Shown one piece after another: positions 1 through 9,876 of a stretch of 64,000 nt of DNA. Origin of the DNA: Methylorubrum rhodinum (GTDB lineage Bacteria; Pseudomonadota; Alphaproteobacteria; Rhizobiales; Beijerinckiaceae); contig NZ_JACHOP010000002.1 in NCBI RefSeq assembly GCF_014199935.1, positions 392,071 to 456,070 on the forward strand. Reading direction: 5' to 3'. Both the position numbers and the translations under genes were made by a program. The stretch's first letter is position 1. Every line of letters starts with the position of its first letter. The notes beneath the pieces were generated by a model. That model ran no database searches. It worked only from the letters and a program-made list of their open reading frames with translations, and had not been told where the DNA came from.

Positions 1-1376
1 AACAGCGGCAGGAAGCCCGTCACGATGATCGCGGCGGCAAAGAAGATCGAGCGCGACACGTCGCCGGCGGCCAGCGCGATGCGCCCGTCCTTCGCGTCGA
101 GCCCCGCCGGGGGATAGCCGGGAATGCCGTGGCCCGACAGCCGCCGGAAGATCGCCTCGACCATGATGACGGTGCCGTCGACGATGAGGCCGAAATCGAG
201 CGCGCCGACCGAGAGGAGGTTGGCCGATTCGTCGCGCGCCACGAGGATGATGACGGCGAAGAACAGGGCGAAGGGGATGGTGGCGACGACGATCAGCGCC
301 GAGCGCAGGTTGCCGAGGAACAGCCACTGGATCGCCAGGATCAGCAGGATGCCGACCACCATGTTGTGCAGCACGGTGTGGGTGGTCACCGCGATCAGGT
401 CGGCGCGGTCGTAGATGCGCTCGATCTTGACGCCCGGCGGCAGCAGGCCCGCCGCCTCGATCTCGGCGACCTCCGCCTTCACGGCCTCGATCGACGGGGT
501 GCTCTTCTCGCCGCGGCGCATCAGGACGATGCCCTGGACGATGTCGTCCTCGTCGTTCATGCCGGCGATGCCGAGCCGCGGCTGGTGGCCGATGGTGACG
601 GTGGCGACGTCCTTGACCAGCACCGGCGCGCCACCGACCTGGGCCAGCACCGTGCCGTTGATGTCCTCGATGTCGCGGATGAGGCCGACCGCGCGCACCA
701 CCGCCGACTGGCCGCCGATGGCCACCCGATTGCCGCCGACGTTGAGGTTGCTGTCGTTGAGGGTCTTCACCACGCCCGAGAGCGTCAGCCCGTAGGCCAT
801 CAGCCGGTCCAGATCGACCGACATCTCGATGGTCTTGGTCTTGCCGCCCCAGCCGATGGCGTCGATGACGCCCGGCACCGTGCGGAAGCGCTTCTTGAGC
901 GTCCATTCCTGCAGCGTGCGCAGGTCGAGCACGCTGTATCCCGGCGGTGCCGTGAGCTTGTAGCGGAAGATTTCGCCGATCGGGCTCATCGGCGAGATGG
1001 TCGGCTTGGCGCCCGCGGGCAGCGGATCGAGCTGCTGCAGGCGGTTCAGCACCTGCTGCTCGGCCTGGAGATAGTCGAACTCGAAGCCGAACTGGAGCTT
1101 CACGTCGGACAGGCCGTAGAGCGAGATCGTGCGCACCTGCTTGAGGTTGGGCATGCCCGAGGTGATCAGCTCGATCGGGATCGTGACGTAGCGCTCCATC
1201 TCCTCGGCCGAGAGGCCGTCGGTCTGGGTCACGACATCGACCAGCGGCGGCGTCGGATCGGGATAGGCCTCGATGTTGAGCTTCTGGAAGGCGGCGACGC
1301 CCCCCACCACGAACAGCAGGAAGAACAGGACCACGAGGGGGCGCTGCCGGAGCGCCAGGGTGACGATGCCGTTCAT
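1..1376 (-). CDS. RND efflux pump, CzcA/CusA family (5' part, cut by window edge)
   Basis: This is the N-terminal 458 or so residues of an inner-membrane heavy-metal-type RND transporter; the rest lies beyond the left edge. The translation starts MNGIVTLALRQRP, followed by a hydrophobic first membrane segment and the porter-domain start with NIEAYPDPTPP, which is characteristic of the CzcA/CusA family. A second membrane cluster reads HNMVVGILLILAIQW near residue 345. RND pumps of this family take substrate from periplasm or cytoplasm and expel it using the proton gradient, with an adaptor and usually an outer-membrane channel. The adaptor gene lies directly upstream (1564-2838). The metal specificity cannot be read from this part because the central membrane helices are missing. 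Confidence 0.9.
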   Translation of the reverse strand, partial: MNGIVTLALRQRPLVVLFFLLFVVGGVAAFQKLNIEAYPDPTPPLVDVVTQTDGLSAEEMERYVTIPIELITSGMPNLKQVRTISLYGLSDVKLQFGFEFDYLQAEQQVLNRLQQLDPLPAGAKPTISPMSPIGEIFRYKLTAPPGYSVLDLRTLQEWTLKKRFRTVPGVIDAIGWGGKTKTIEMSVDLDRLMAYGLTLSGVVKTLNDSNLNVGGNRVAIGGQSAVVRAVGLIRDIEDINGTVLAQVGGAPVLVKDVATVTIGHQPRLGIAGMNDEDDIVQGIVLMRRGEKSTPSIEAVKAEVAEIEAAGLLPPGVKIERIYDRADLIAVTTHTVLHNMVVGILLILAIQWLFLGNLRSALIVVATIPFALFFAVIILVARDESANLLSVGALDFGLIVDGTVIMVEAIFRRLSGHGIPGYPPAGLDAKDGRIALAAGDVSRSIFFAAAIIVTGFLPL

Positions 1377-1563
1377 GCCGTTGGTTTCCAAACCTTATGC
1401 CCGAGCCTCGCGTCGCGAGGTCGGGCGGTCTTTTCGTTTCGGCCTCAGTCGCCGACGGCCGCCTCCGCGGACGCCGATTCCCCTTGGGCTTTCGCTCCGC
1501 TAGACGGCTTCGCGCCGTGGGGCCGCTCGCGCGGCCGCGGATCGTCCCTTCGTGTCCGGGCCG
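1377..1563. repeat. GC-rich palindromic spacer between adaptor and pump genes
   Basis: No gene is seen in these 187 bases. They hold a short palindrome (GCCTCGCG / CGCGAGGT) and several GC-rich snap-back sequences, plus the phrase CTCCGCTAGACGGCTTCGC. A closely similar phrase recurs in the ruvC upstream spacer near 46409, so this may be a small dispersed repeat. It sits inside what should be one transcript. Confidence 0.4.
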
Positions 1564-2838
1564 TCAGCCCGGATCGACCATCCCGTCGATGAACAGCGCG
1601 CCGCGTGCGATCACCCGCTCGCCGACCGTGAGCCCGTCGGTCACCTCGATGTCGCTGCCGTCGACGAGGCCGGTCTTGATCGCGCGGCTCTCGACCGCGT
1701 TGTCGGGCTTCAGCACCCAGACGCGGGCCTTGTCGCCCTCGAAGATCACCGAATGGCGCGGGATCGCGCGGGAGACGGTCTCGCGCTCGTTGATGATGTG
1801 GACGCTGGCATACATCTCGGGCTTCAGCAGGCCCTTCGAGTTGTCCACCTCGGCGCGCATGTAGATGCGCCGGCTGGTCGGATCGACCGAGGACGAGATG
1901 AAGTTGATCCGGCTCTCGAACGTCTGGTTCGGGTAGGCCAGAACCTTGAAGCGGATGCGCTCGCCGAGATCGACCTTGGCCGCGTCGGTCTCGCGCAGCT
2001 GCGCGATGATCCAGACCTTCGACAGGTCGCCGATGATGTAGGACGGCTCCGAGCCGCCGGTGTTGACGTACTGGCCGGGGCCGATCTTGCGAGAGATGAT
2101 GGTGCCGGACAAAGGCGCGTTGATCGTCGTCTCGGGGTTGATCGCGCCCTTGGTCTGGAGCGCCATCATGTCGTCGTCGCGGAGCCCCAGGATGCGCAGG
2201 CGGTTGCGCACCGCCTCCAGACCGACTTCCGCGGTCTTGGCGTCGTTCTGCGCCGTGGCGAGGTCGTTCTGCACGGTCTGCAACTCGCGCAGGGTCGTGA
2301 CGCGCGACTCGTAGAGGTCGCGCAGGCGCTTCTCGTTGTTGGTGGCGTAGGAGAGCTGCGAGCGGGCCTTGTTGAGCACGTTGAGCGCGGCGAGATAGTC
2401 GTTCTGCGCCTGGACCATCTCGTTGGCCTGGAGCGAGAACAGCTTGTCGCCCTGGCGCACGCGCTCGCCGGAGCGGGCGAAGATGGTGATGACCCGGCCC
2501 GGATAGGGCGAGAAAACGGGGGTCGCCCGGTACTCGTCGACGCCGATCTTGCCCTCGGTGGCGATGTCCTCGAAGAACAGGCGCTGCTCGACCGGGGCGG
2601 TGGTGACGGTGGCGAGCTGGCTCGGGTTCAGCACGAAGCGCCCGTCGGGCTTGGCCGAGGCCGTGACGGCGGCGGGCGTCGGCACCGCGGCATCGACCTC
2701 CTTCGGCCGGCCGTACCAGACCGCCGCTCCCGCGCCGGCGCACAGAACGAGCGCGATGGCGATCTGCGCGGGCCAGCCCATCCGCCTGGGGGTCAGGCTC
2801 TCCGGCGGCAGGTTCTCGTCCCCATGCGATCCGCTCAT
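1564..2838 (-). CDS. Efflux RND transporter periplasmic adaptor subunit (CusB/CzcB family)
   Basis: A 424-residue membrane-fusion protein that links an RND pump to the outer membrane. One N-terminal membrane anchor (about residues 24-42) is followed by half a lipoyl/biotinyl domain (PVFSPYPGRV at about 106), a long alpha-helical hairpin rich in Ala, Asn, Leu and Arg (about 125-215), the second lipoyl half (NAPLSGTIISR) and a beta-barrel domain. No Met- or His-rich metal-binding extension is seen at the N terminus, unlike E. coli CusB. It is transcribed with the pump gene downstream and lies 225 bases after the OprB porin gene; no CzcC/TolC-type gene is present, at least on this side. Confidence 0.9.
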   Translation of the reverse strand: MSGSHGDENLPPESLTPRRMGWPAQIAIALVLCAGAGAAVWYGRPKEVDAAVPTPAAVTASAKPDGRFVLNPSQLATVTTAPVEQRLFFEDIATEGKIGVDEYRATPVFSPYPGRVITIFARSGERVRQGDKLFSLQANEMVQAQNDYLAALNVLNKARSQLSYATNNEKRLRDLYESRVTTLRELQTVQNDLATAQNDAKTAEVGLEAVRNRLRILGLRDDDMMALQTKGAINPETTINAPLSGTIISRKIGPGQYVNTGGSEPSYIIGDLSKVWIIAQLRETDAAKVDLGERIRFKVLAYPNQTFESRINFISSSVDPTSRRIYMRAEVDNSKGLLKPEMYASVHIINERETVSRAIPRHSVIFEGDKARVWVLKPDNAVESRAIKTGLVDGSDIEVTDGLTVGERVIARGALFIDGMVDPG

Positions 2839-3063
2839 CGACCCATGTTTCCCGGCTGACCCCGCCTCGCGCCGAACCGTCGGCGCGGCCGATTCGCTCG
2901 GCCCTTCGGTTGTGCGCGACCGAAGCTCTTAAATTGCGCCGTTACCGTGGCGACTTGACAGAGGCGTGACGCGATCCTGGCCGATGAAGCACCGTGATGA
3001 ATAAAGCGCCGCATCGGGGGCCCGCGCACCGGTCGATGTCGAGCCCTCCGCGGCGTCCGTCGA

Positions 3064-4521
3064 TCAGTATTGAACCGTGGCGCGCAAGCCGAACACTCCG
3101 GCGTTGCGCAGGCGGCCCGCTTGCGGGTCGCGCGGGTTGGCGATGCCGCCGCCCGGATGGAGGATCAGCTGCACGTCCGGCTGCAGGGTGAAGCCCGGCA
3201 CCACCACCGCCTGATAGGTCGCCTCGATCACGGTCTCGGCCCGCCGCCGCGGCATCGGCATGCCCGAGTAGACGACCATATCCGTGTCGGCCCGGCGGGC
3301 GTCGTCCGAGAGGCGGGCGTGGCCGAGGCTGATCCCGACCGTGTCGTCGTCGCGGCCCGGAAACAGACCCTTGTAGGCCAAGCCGGTATCGACATAGGCC
3401 GCGATCAGGCTGGAGCGGGTCGGCGAGTAGGCCGCGCGGACGAAGAAGCCCAAACCCTCGTCGTCCTTGCCGGTCTCGCGATAGAGCGTCTGGTCCCAGA
3501 TCGCGTAGAGCCCGGCATTGCCCCGCAGGCGGCGGCCGATGCCGGTCGAGCGCGGGTCGGCGAGCGGCAGGCCGGTGTCGTCGAAGCGCAACGAATCGAA
3601 GCGGCCGAAATGCTGCCAGCCGCCGAGCGTGATATCGCCGGGCAGGCCCTTGGCGTTGTCGTCCGTGTTGTAGGCGTAGGTCGCCTCGGCCACGATCAGC
3701 GCCGGGTCGCGCAGGCGGAAATTGGTGCCGGTGCGGTTCAAGCGCTGCGCCTCCGGGTCCTGTCCGGGCCGGTTTGCCCCGGCCGGATCGCCGTCGTAGA
3801 GCCCTGCCTGGAGCGAGAACCCGTTGCCCGGCACGTATTTGGCCCGGATCGCGGGCGCGGCCAGCGGATAGGCCGGCCCGCCGCTCGGCAGGTCGAGCCC
3901 GGTGATGACCGGCCAGCCGAAGGTCGAATTCACGAACAGGGTCGCGGTCTGGCTGACGAAGAACTCGGTGTCGGCGGCCTGCTGGCCGATGCGAATGCCG
4001 AGCTTGCCGTCGAACAGCTGCTGGTCGAGCCACAGCACGTAGAGCCGCGAGGACGGCAGCGCCTCGATCACGCTCGTGGTCAAGAGGTTGCCGACATAGT
4101 AGCGCGACAGGCCGGTGCCGTGGATGAAGTAGGCGTTGGCATGCACCGTCGCCCCGTCCCAGCCGACGAGCTTTTGCAGATCGAGGTTGAGCCGCAGGTT
4201 CAGCCGGTCCTGCACGATCGCGCCTTGCCGGATGCCGCCGAAGGCGTTGCCGAGCGTCTCGCCGACATAGGTGAGGCTGTACTCGATGCCCTTCTCTTTC
4301 AGGACGGGGCGCAGGCCCAGCGGATCGCCGAAGGGCCCGAGCGAGGGCTCGATCGAGCGCACGTAGCCGCCCGAGGCCTGGCTGGTCGATTCCGGCTGGG
4401 AGACGGAGATGCGCGGGTCGCCGCCCGCGCCTTCGAAGACGGGCTTGCCGGTGGGCTGCGCGGCCGCCGGACCGACGGTGAGCACGGCGATGAGGAGGGC
4501 AGGGGCCGGGCTTCGGAACAC
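3064..4521 (-). CDS. Carbohydrate porin, OprB family
   Basis: A predicted outer-membrane beta-barrel of the OprB carbohydrate-selective porin family, 485 residues if started at the GTG at 4521. That start gives a good signal peptide (hydrophobic core ALLIAVLTVGPAAAQ, cleavage after AAAQ). The frame is open to 4662, but that extension is Arg/Pro-rich and implausible. Family features include the GNLLTTSVIEALPSSRLY segment, FFVSQTATLFVNSTFGWP, repeated aromatic-girdle beta strands and a C-terminal ATVQY ending in an aromatic residue. OprB porins passively admit sugars, and some relatives are annotated near efflux genes. It precedes the RND adaptor on the same strand, so co-expression is possible. 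Confidence 0.86.
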   Translation of the reverse strand: MFRSPAPALLIAVLTVGPAAAQPTGKPVFEGAGGDPRISVSQPESTSQASGGYVRSIEPSLGPFGDPLGLRPVLKEKGIEYSLTYVGETLGNAFGGIRQGAIVQDRLNLRLNLDLQKLVGWDGATVHANAYFIHGTGLSRYYVGNLLTTSVIEALPSSRLYVLWLDQQLFDGKLGIRIGQQAADTEFFVSQTATLFVNSTFGWPVITGLDLPSGGPAYPLAAPAIRAKYVPGNGFSLQAGLYDGDPAGANRPGQDPEAQRLNRTGTNFRLRDPALIVAEATYAYNTDDNAKGLPGDITLGGWQHFGRFDSLRFDDTGLPLADPRSTGIGRRLRGNAGLYAIWDQTLYRETGKDDEGLGFFVRAAYSPTRSSLIAAYVDTGLAYKGLFPGRDDDTVGISLGHARLSDDARRADTDMVVYSGMPMPRRRAETVIEATYQAVVVPGFTLQPDVQLILHPGGGIANPRDPQAGRLRNAGVFGLRATVQY

Positions 4522-4665
4522 GGGCGAGGCCTCGCGAGGAGGGCGACGCTTTGTTGTACGGGGTGCGGGCCGGGGCTGCCAGTCGCTATAGGCAGGAGGC
4601 GGACACCCAAGGTCGGTTATGCGAAGCGTCTTCCGACTGCGATGCCGTTCCGAGTTCCTCAACGC

Positions 4666-4780
4666 CCGTCATTCCGGGGCCGCGCAGCGGAACCCGGAAA
4701 CCACCCGTGATGCGACGCTGAACAATACGTCGCGGCCAGTCGTGGATTCCGGGTTCGCCTTCGGCGCCCCGGAATGACGG
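4666..4780. repeat. REP-like inverted repeat between oprB-type gene and lepA
   Basis: Two exact 14-base arms, CGTCATTCCGGGGC at 4667-4680 and its reverse complement at 4766-4779, enclose about 85 bases that contain a further internal snap-back (GGAACCCGG / CCGGGTTC). The pattern resembles the small palindromic intergenic repeats common in Hyphomicrobiales. It lies directly after the lepA stop codon, so it may also end lepA transcription. Confidence 0.7.
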
Positions 4781-4784
4781 TGGC

Positions 4785-6590
<1,806 letters not shown>

Positions 6591-6725
6591 CGGGGTCTCC
6601 GGCACGGCGCGGCTCAGCGGGGCTCGCGCGGCGCACGGCAGGGCTGTCGGGAAATGGCAGCGGGGGAGATAGCAGCGGCGAGCCGGCCCGCCAAGGCGCG
6701 CCGGAGTCGCTCCCGTATCGCCCGC

Positions 6726-9695
6726 CTACAGATGCGCGATCAACGCCGAGACCTCGACGGGCGCCACACCCACCACTTCGTCCATCGCGCGGCCGACGAG
6801 GTCGCGGGCCACGTGGCAGCGGCGGAGCGCCGCCGCGTCCTCCGTCTCGGCCAGCCGGTCGAGGGCGGCGGCGAGGTCGGTCAGGCCGAAGCGCCGCGCG
6901 CCGGCCGCGATGGTGGCGGCCTCCGCCCGCAGGGTGGCGTCGTCGGCGAAGGTCACGTCGAGCAGCGCGACGAAGCCCCGCAGCGCGCCGCGGGCGCTCT
7001 CGGTTCCGAGCGAGGCGACGAGCCGGTCGTAGGCGGTCCGGTCGATCACCGGCATCGGCGCCGGGGCGCTGGCGGGCGCCTCCGCCAGCATCACCGCGGG
7101 CAGGTGCTCGGCGATCGCGCCGCAGAGGTGGCCGCGGTCGATCGGCTTGGCGACGTGGCCGTTCATGCCGGCCTCGCGGATCGCGTAGACCTGCTCGGGC
7201 AGGACGTTGGCGGTCAGCGCCAGGATCGGCACGTGGCGGCAGGGATGGGGCAGGGCGCGGATGCGCCGCGTCGCGGTCAGCCCGTCCATGCCGGGCATCT
7301 GCACGTCCATCAGGACGAGGTCGTAGATGCGGGCCTGCACCGCCGCCAGCGCCGCCGCGCCGTCGTCGGCCACGTCGACCCGGCAGCCCTGCCGCTCCAG
7401 GATGCGGCGGGTCAGCTCCTGGTTGATCGTATGATCCTCCACCAGCAGGATCTTTGCGCCCGCGAGCGGGCCGCCGACCGCCGGCGGCCCGGAGGCCTCC
7501 GCCGCGGGCTCGGGCGTTGCCGGCGCCGCCTCCGGCGCGGCCTGCGCGAACGCCGTCTCGGTGGCGGGCAGGTGCAGGCTGAAGCGGAAGCTCGATGCCT
7601 CGCCCGCGAACGACACCGTCTCCAGCCGCCCGCCCATCCGGGCGACGAGGCGCCCGGCGATGGCGAGGCCGAGCCCGTCCGGCTCGGCCGGCCGGGCATG
7701 GCCGCCGCTGCCGGTGAGCGCGAAGCTGATCCGGTTCTCGGCGCCGCGCAGCGCGTAGAGCGAGAGGGTGACGAGGCCGCCGCGGCGCTCGCGCAGGTTG
7801 ACGTTGAGCAGGTTGAGCAGGATCTGCCGCAGGCGCCGCGGATCGCCGCGCACCGCCCGCGGCAGGCCCGGCTCGATGCTGAGGCCGAGCGTCACGCCCT
7901 TGCCCGCGGCGGCGGGCCGGACGAAGGCGGTGACGCTCTCGATCGCCTCGGCGAGCGAAAAGTCCTCTTCCCGCAGGTGGAAGTCGCCGGCCTCGATGCG
8001 GGCGACGTCGAGGATGTCGTCCACCGCGGTCAGCATCGTGCCGGTGGCCTCGCTCACCAGCGCGAGGCAGCGCGCCTGCTCGGCGCTCAGGGGGGCTCCA
8101 GCGCCGAGCAGCTCGGTGTAGCCGCGGATGGTGGCGAGCGGCGTGCGGATCTCGTGGCTCATCATCGCCAGGAATTCCGACTTGGCCCGGCTGGCGTTCT
8201 CGGCCTTGGCCTTGGCCAGTTCCGCCATGTCGCAGGCGATGCGCAGTTCGTCGGCCTGCTGCTTGCGCGCGGTCACGTCGCGCATCACCGTGATGGTGGT
8301 CCGCGGCTGGCCCGGCGCGGCCCTGGCGATGCGGCTGCTCACGCATTCGAGCCACAGCCAGGAGCCGTCCCGGTGGCGGGCGCGGAACAGTCCGACGGCC
8401 GCCGGCTGCCCGGCATCCAGCGCCGCGTGCATGTCGCCGACGATCCGCTGGTCCTCCGGATGCACGAAGGTCGCGGGCGTCAGGGCCGCGCGGGCCTCTT
8501 CATCGTAGCCGAGCATCCGCTCGAACGCGGGCGAGACGTCGGCGCGGGCCCAGGTGCCGTCGCACAGGACGATGATGTCGCCGACATTGTCGGCCAGCAT
8601 CCGGTAGCGGCTCTGGCTCGCCTCCGCCCGCGCCGCGAGCGCGGCCTGGGCCGCGTCGAGGGCGCTGCGCTGCTCGCCCAGCGTGCGCGAGGCCAGGGCC
8701 AGGGCATGCTCGACGATCCGGACCTCGCGGATCACGCTGTCCTGGGCGGCCACGGTCTCGCCCCGGCCGATCGCCTCGGCCTTGGCGGCGAGCCGGGCGG
8801 CGGCGCGGGCGATGCGGCGGGCCAGCCGCAGGGCGAGCCAGCCGCCGAGGCCGATCAGCACCAGGGCCAGCGTCAGCAGCAGCACCAGCGAGCGCCGCAG
8901 CGGCGCCTCCAGCGCGTCCCGTCCGACGCCGACCGTGAAGCGCCAGTCGGACCGGCGCGAGGCTTCGGTGATCCGCATCACCGCGACGGCCCCGGCCTCC
9001 GCCGGGGCGGACAGCGCACCGTCAAATCCATCGGACAGCGCATCGCCCGCCGGATCGGCCTGCCCGATCCGGGCGACGACGTTGCCGGCGCCGTCGACCA
9101 CCGCCGCCCAGTAGGGCGCCCTGACGTGCGGGTTGCGGATCAGCGCCTCGACCTGCTCCGCCAGCGTCACCAGGGCGACGACCTTGACGACGACGTCCTC
9201 GCGCAGGACCGGAACGACGACGCTGACGATCGGGCGCCCGGTCAGCTGGCTGGTCATTAGCCCCGAGACCACCGGCCGGCGCGTCGCCAGCAGCCGCTCG
9301 ATCGTCTCGGGCCGGGGCATGACCGGCAGCGCCGTGTCGTCGGGCGCGCGCGTGTTGACGAGCTGACGCCCGTCGAGTTCGGCGAGGGTCACGGTCGTGC
9401 CCTCGGAATCGATGCTGGCCAGCGCCTGGGCCCGGAAGGCGCGCAGGTCGCCCGCATCGATCGAGGGCGAGGCCGCCAGCGTCCGGGCGACGGCCTCCAT
9501 CCGGGCGAGATCGTGGTCGATCCGCTCGCGGACCTCCTCGCCGATCAGGGCGAGGGTGTGGGTCAGGCGGTCCCGCTCGCTCTCGACGTACCAGTGCGTC
9601 GCGAGGATCGCGACGGTCGCGGGCGGCAGCATCAGCGCCAGCGCGAACAGGGCGAAGGAGACGACGAGCGGTCGAGAGCGCACACCTCCGGTCAT
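6726..9695 (-). CDS. Hybrid sensor histidine kinase/response regulator with degenerate ATPase domain
   Basis: A 989-residue membrane sensor. Order: membrane segment (about 9-31), large periplasmic sensing region (Cache/CHASE-like, not precisely identified), second membrane segment (LLLTLALVLIGLGGWLAL), linker, PAS-like domain with a following PAC-like strand, HisKA domain with the H-box SHEIRTPL (His514), ATPase domain, and a receiver domain with Asp797 in LVLMDVQMPGMDG. The ATPase domain looks damaged: the N-box has NVNLRE where GNAxKF is expected, and the G1 box DxGxG is replaced by TGSGG without Asp, although the G2 box GLGLAIAGRL remains. The C-terminal 100 residues look like an HPt fold whose phospho-His position is Ala. 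ATG at 9695 is chosen because earlier residues are not membrane-like. Confidence 0.9.
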   Translation of the reverse strand: MTGGVRSRPLVVSFALFALALMLPPATVAILATHWYVESERDRLTHTLALIGEEVRERIDHDLARMEAVARTLAASPSIDAGDLRAFRAQALASIDSEGTTVTLAELDGRQLVNTRAPDDTALPVMPRPETIERLLATRRPVVSGLMTSQLTGRPIVSVVVPVLREDVVVKVVALVTLAEQVEALIRNPHVRAPYWAAVVDGAGNVVARIGQADPAGDALSDGFDGALSAPAEAGAVAVMRITEASRRSDWRFTVGVGRDALEAPLRRSLVLLLTLALVLIGLGGWLALRLARRIARAAARLAAKAEAIGRGETVAAQDSVIREVRIVEHALALASRTLGEQRSALDAAQAALAARAEASQSRYRMLADNVGDIIVLCDGTWARADVSPAFERMLGYDEEARAALTPATFVHPEDQRIVGDMHAALDAGQPAAVGLFRARHRDGSWLWLECVSSRIARAAPGQPRTTITVMRDVTARKQQADELRIACDMAELAKAKAENASRAKSEFLAMMSHEIRTPLATIRGYTELLGAGAPLSAEQARCLALVSEATGTMLTAVDDILDVARIEAGDFHLREEDFSLAEAIESVTAFVRPAAAGKGVTLGLSIEPGLPRAVRGDPRRLRQILLNLLNVNLRERRGGLVTLSLYALRGAENRISFALTGSGGHARPAEPDGLGLAIAGRLVARMGGRLETVSFAGEASSFRFSLHLPATETAFAQAAPEAAPATPEPAAEASGPPAVGGPLAGAKILLVEDHTINQELTRRILERQGCRVDVADDGAAALAAVQARIYDLVLMDVQMPGMDGLTATRRIRALPHPCRHVPILALTANVLPEQVYAIREAGMNGHVAKPIDRGHLCGAIAEHLPAVMLAEAPASAPAPMPVIDRTAYDRLVASLGTESARGALRGFVALLDVTFADDATLRAEAATIAAGARRFGLTDLAAALDRLAETEDAAALRRCHVARDLVGRAMDEVVGVAPVEVSALIAHL

Positions 9696-9876
9696 CACGC
9701 CGTCACGCCACCATTCCCCGCGATCCGGCACCGGTTCTACCCGCGCAGCCGTTAATGCTTCGCCCGCCGCGATGCTTGGGCGAGATGCAACCAAAAGAAT
9801 GCGAATCGGATCGTGCTCCGTCTATGGTTGATCGACGGCGGCGCGCGCGCGTGCCGTGGCGAGGGGAGGAGCAGGC

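Noticed and set aside
3070..4710. 546-codon plus-strand frame opposite the porin
   Set aside because: It is the antisense of the OprB gene with shadow composition and no recognisable domain.
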